From the NCBI GenBank assembly GCA_018292915.2, contig JACVVK020000088.1, positions 1,187,001 through 1,251,000 of the forward strand: a DNA stretch of 64,000 nucleotides. Reading direction: 5' to 3'. The translations under genes and the position numbers were made by a program. How positions within the stretch are numbered: the first letter of the stretch is position 1; each line of letters begins with the position of its first letter. The notes under the pieces are model-generated. The model worked only from the letters and a program-made list of their open reading frames with translations. It was not told where the DNA came from and ran no database searches. The stretch comes from Batillaria attramentaria (Eukaryota; Mollusca; Gastropoda; Batillariidae). Shown here one piece after another: positions 61,061 through 64,000 of this stretch.

Positions 61061-61162
61061 TTTACGAATTTACTTAATGCGGAATATCGACGGAACTTGA
61101 TCGACTGGTATACATTTGCACCCCCTAACGGGCGAACTATACCAACTGAGCGCTACTATGAC
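61061..61162. repeat. tandem extra copy of the TIR element's right arm
   Basis: About 100 bp starting tacgaatttacttaatg and ending gcgctactatgac repeats 60944-61043 with a few substitutions, separated by a C18 run. It looks like a segmental tandem duplication of one element end, or a nested partial insertion. Confidence 0.65.
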
Positions 61163-61558
61163 ACCCCCAGGGCTCCCTAAACTGTGCGTAATTTACGCAC
61201 TGAAGTAAAAATTTACGTACTAAAAAATATTCGAGGGGGTACGTTGAAGCATTATGAACGCGATCTGTGCTTAGCTTGACGCACTACCTCTGCTCTACCG
61301 TGCGTACGCCTATAGGCTTGTTGTGATCGAGTGAGTGTTCTCCTTGCCTTGGCCGCGTTCAGTTCGGTTCTGTTTTTGGTTCTGTTTAACGCGCGCAGGC
61401 GTTAACTGTCTACTGCTGCAGATCGGCGGCTACTACAACCACTCTCGCGTAGTGAACGTGCCCCATCTTTTTCCGCTTCTGCGCTCGAAACTATGGACGA
61501 AAGATTTTAGAGTCAGTGCTCTTGTTACCGATCGGATTCGCTTTCTCTGTGACGAATC

Positions 61559-61774
61559 ATGCCACAGAAAAAAGTGAAAGTTCAAAAGACTATGGACTTT
61601 TTCGTCAGTGGAAAAGTTGTGGAGGGGCTCGAGCCCTCGCCCGGCAGCGGGTGCACTTCGGCATTGCATAGCTACGATTCAGACGTCGCATCAGAGTCGG
61701 CACAGAGCTGCGGCAAAAAGTCGGAGTTTCCAACTTTCAAAACTGAATTGTACCCACTTCATTTAATTATATGA
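61559..61774 (+). pseudogene. N-terminal transposase-like fragment in the hAT-like relic
   Basis: 71 codons starting MPQKKVKVQKTMDFF, followed by a Ser/Gly-rich acidic stretch. It has no catalytic domain, and a CA array begins 27 bases after the stop. Its position inside a TIR-bounded element is the main reason to read it as transposase debris. I do not recognise it beyond that. Confidence 0.4.
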
Positions 61775-61799
61775 TTTGAAGTTGATAAAATTCAGTTTT

Positions 61800-61800
<1 letters not shown>

Positions 61801-61861
<61 letters not shown>
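61801..61861. repeat. (CA)n array inside the hAT-like relic
   Basis: About 30 CA units following the transposase-like fragment. Confidence 0.98.
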
Positions 61862-61863
<2 letters not shown>

Positions 61864-62566
61864 CTGTTCAGCAGTATTTACTGAATTCATAATTCCATGC
61901 ACTAAAAACTTGAGAAATGATTCTGACCCTTTAAAAATTGAAAGTGGAGGTACAAAGACCCCCTAAAATTTTGAACTGGGGGTCAGTGGACCCTTTAGGT
62001 CTGTGGCTTTTAGGGAGCCCTGCACCCCCCCCCCCCCCCCCCCCCCCAAAAAAAAACAAAAAAAAAAAACTTACTGTAGTCTGTTGAACGCACATGATTA
62101 GTCGTCCGGTGCCTCCCTAAACTACGTCAGTGTATGATTTCCAGTAAACCCCAAAGCGACTTGATTCATAAAGAGTACTACCTACCTATAATATGAAAAT
62201 TTGTATCCCACTGAGATAAAATATCCCATAAACGTAAATGTACTATTACCCTCTCCTCAGAAAGATATCACTTGCATTACTTGATCATTCCTACCAGCGC
62301 CAAGCTGGTAACAAATCAGTTCCTGATCAAACAGGCCAGCAAGTCCAGGATAACATAAACATTTTCCAGTCCATTACCTGATATCCCTGCCCTCAGGCAA
62401 GTACTGCCTGGTGTGTTAATAAGGCGCTGCCCAGCTTTCTGGTGCTGTTCCAGGTAAGGGTATCCCCAGAAGGTAATCCCCCCTGCCTTCCTGTGTTGAC
62501 TTTGGTAACGTGAAGTTTCTTCGCTTAGACAACATTACTTTCTGCTCGACCTCTCTTCACGATCAA

Positions 62567-62579
62567 CACACACACACGC

Positions 62580-62617
<38 letters not shown>

Positions 62618-62627
62618 ACACACACAG
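62567..62627. repeat. (CA)n array
   Basis: CA tract with two gca interruptions and one tgac interruption. Confidence 0.96.
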
Positions 62628-63236
62628 CGATTATCTCCAAGTATTTAGTTATGTGGATGAGTAATTGTTTTGGACGTACACTTGTGAAACTGATGACGTG
62701 TGTATACATGTATTCCATATTTAATGTTTTATGCGTAAATAATTTTCCTCACTTTGTCTGCGTGACACCGTGGCAGACCCGCCATACCTCAGAGGTGACT
62801 GCTGGGAAAACGGTCCTGACACGCTTCGGTGAACATTTTGAGCATTACGTCAGGACTGGGAACACTCTACACTCTTGAGCAAGCCTTTCCTCAGTCCCAA
62901 GAAATAATTACCGATGATCTGTTTGCAGTGACAAGTCCATTCTTTCGTATTTCTTCACTCAGCTCAAAGTAAGATGTAATCAGTAACCGGCCTTACATCG
63001 GCAAGTAACGCACCTCTGTTATTTCCCTTACAGGTCTCCCGTTTGTTTGTTTGTTTTTCCTGCTCCGTCTCGTGATGAAACAATTTATCACAATCCATGT
63101 GCGGGGCAATGCACACACAATGTTTGTCGGCTAACATTATTCAAGACCCAGATAAAAGACGAACTTTACGTGACAGAAAACATTTATTCATGAGCACCTG
63201 TACGTGTTCTGATTAAGCTGGTCATTCTGCGCTCCT

Positions 63237-63239
<3 letters not shown>

Positions 63240-63309
<70 letters not shown>
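63240..63309. repeat. (CT)n-(CA)n array
   Basis: Six CT units followed by about 29 CA units. Confidence 0.97.
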
Positions 63310-63313
<4 letters not shown>

Positions 63314-64000
63314 CTCTGTGAACAGGGGTAATGGAGCGTGACTAAGGTAATCAGGTTATAAATCTCAGAAACGCAAGTCGCCGTTCCGGATCAGTAGTTA
63401 CCTGTGACCGCGCAAAGGCGCTGAGTTCAGTTTTGACCAGGTTGGATACAATGTACTTGCCGGTACGCGTACAACAACAACAGCCACCGGGACACTACAC
63501 TGGAGGGAACTGGAGCTGGCGTGAGGCGTTTGTACTACAAATACTGTACAAAGTACTACATGTAGTACGCCTGCAGTCACACCTGTCTACAATGGCCATG
63601 CTTAATGATCAACAGTGATGCTTAGAACTGTGTACATGTCTAACGATCAGCCCCCGAGCTCACTAAACCGAATCGTCTGTTTCTTTGAGCGCTGCATCAT
63701 CGTATTTGGAACTTTGCAGTCAGTCTACTAAATTCTTTGTTTTATGTGAATGTAAAGACTATGATGTATAAAGTAGGAAATGAAAACAATGTTTAAGAAC
63801 TGCCCCTGAGCCAAGTCTTCGCGAAAGCCTAAAAAGAATAACTGAATCATAATGTGTAAGAGTGATGGCAGTGTTTTCTTCCCATCGAGAAGATAGTCAA
63901 AGAGAATTACCCTATTGTCTTGTATGATAATAGTGTAGCATCACAGGTAAGATTCACTAAATAATGAACCATGTGTCACTCAAACTTGACACAGGCGTGA

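Larger units (their letters stand above)
61168..62022 (+). mobile_element. hAT-like DNA transposon relic with 5' ORF fragment
   Basis: Terminal inverted repeats cagggctccctaaa and tttagggagccctg are perfect over 14 bp. Flanks acaccccc and gcaccccc (7 of 8 identical) resemble an 8-bp TSD, with the caveat that the site is C-rich. The interior has an ORF at 61559-61774 starting MPQKKVKVQKTMDFFVSGK, reminiscent of the basic, FF-containing N-terminus of some hAT transposases, then a CA array and a 3' remnant; the catalytic region is missing. Confidence 0.6.
59917..64000. other. upstream region of the PH-actin gene, no supported exon
   Basis: Contains an interspersed repeat (60015-60330), a TIR element with a tandem-duplicated arm (60751-61162), an hAT-like relic (61168-62022) and CA arrays. 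Missing 5' exon(s) and the promoter of the PH-actin gene could be here or beyond the window, but I could not identify them. Confidence 0.6.

Noticed and set aside
62510..62878. 122-residue ORF near the right end
   Set aside because: Half of it is a CA array and the rest matches nothing I recognise.

Overview
This is eukaryotic, almost certainly invertebrate animal, nuclear DNA. Genes are split into many short exons with GT-AG introns, there are no bacterial-style operons, CA/GT and CT/GA microsatellites are extremely dense, and there are tRNA-derived SINEs and small TIR elements. Protein similarity to bilaterian families and the repeat style suggest a lophotrochozoan, plausibly a gastropod mollusc; the taxon is an inference.

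Two protein-coding genes are supported, and they converge tail to tail. On the plus strand, six exons between 11346 and 34862 encode the C-terminal 713 residues of a PDZRN3/PDZRN4-type protein (PDZ domain-containing RING finger, LNX family). They cover the second PDZ domain, the acidic Ser-rich linker and the conserved C-terminal block ending in a PDZ ligand. The RING and first PDZ exons are not in the window and presumably lie upstream of base 1. A long 3'UTR probably reaches about 38780.

On the minus strand, fifteen exons between 59916 and 51043 encode at least 677 residues of an unusual protein: a Ser/Thr-rich disordered N-terminus, a PH domain, then a full-length actin-fold domain of about 380 residues. 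Every junction is phase-consistent. The actin fold keeps its outline but has lost several ATP-site residues. I do not recognise a named family with this order of domains, and this is the most interesting object here. Its first exon(s) are not identified. Its 3'UTR probably runs to about 47405, where an AATAAA on the minus strand is followed by a GU-rich element.

The rest is intron and intergenic sequence holding about 29 dinucleotide arrays, two large minisatellites (34-bp unit at 27958-28395, 28-bp unit at 57023-57560), five copies of one tRNA-derived SINE (three with clear target-site duplications), and several short DNA-transposon relics: pogo-like at 52856-53034, hAT-like at 59304-59629 and 61168-62022, and fold-back elements at 40351-40516 and 60751-61042. 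One unclassified interspersed repeat is present in opposite orientations at about 4980-5325 and 60015-60330. Some low-repeat intronic blocks look like possible cis-regulatory DNA, but nothing in a single sequence proves that. No rRNA, functional tRNA, CRISPR array or virus was found.
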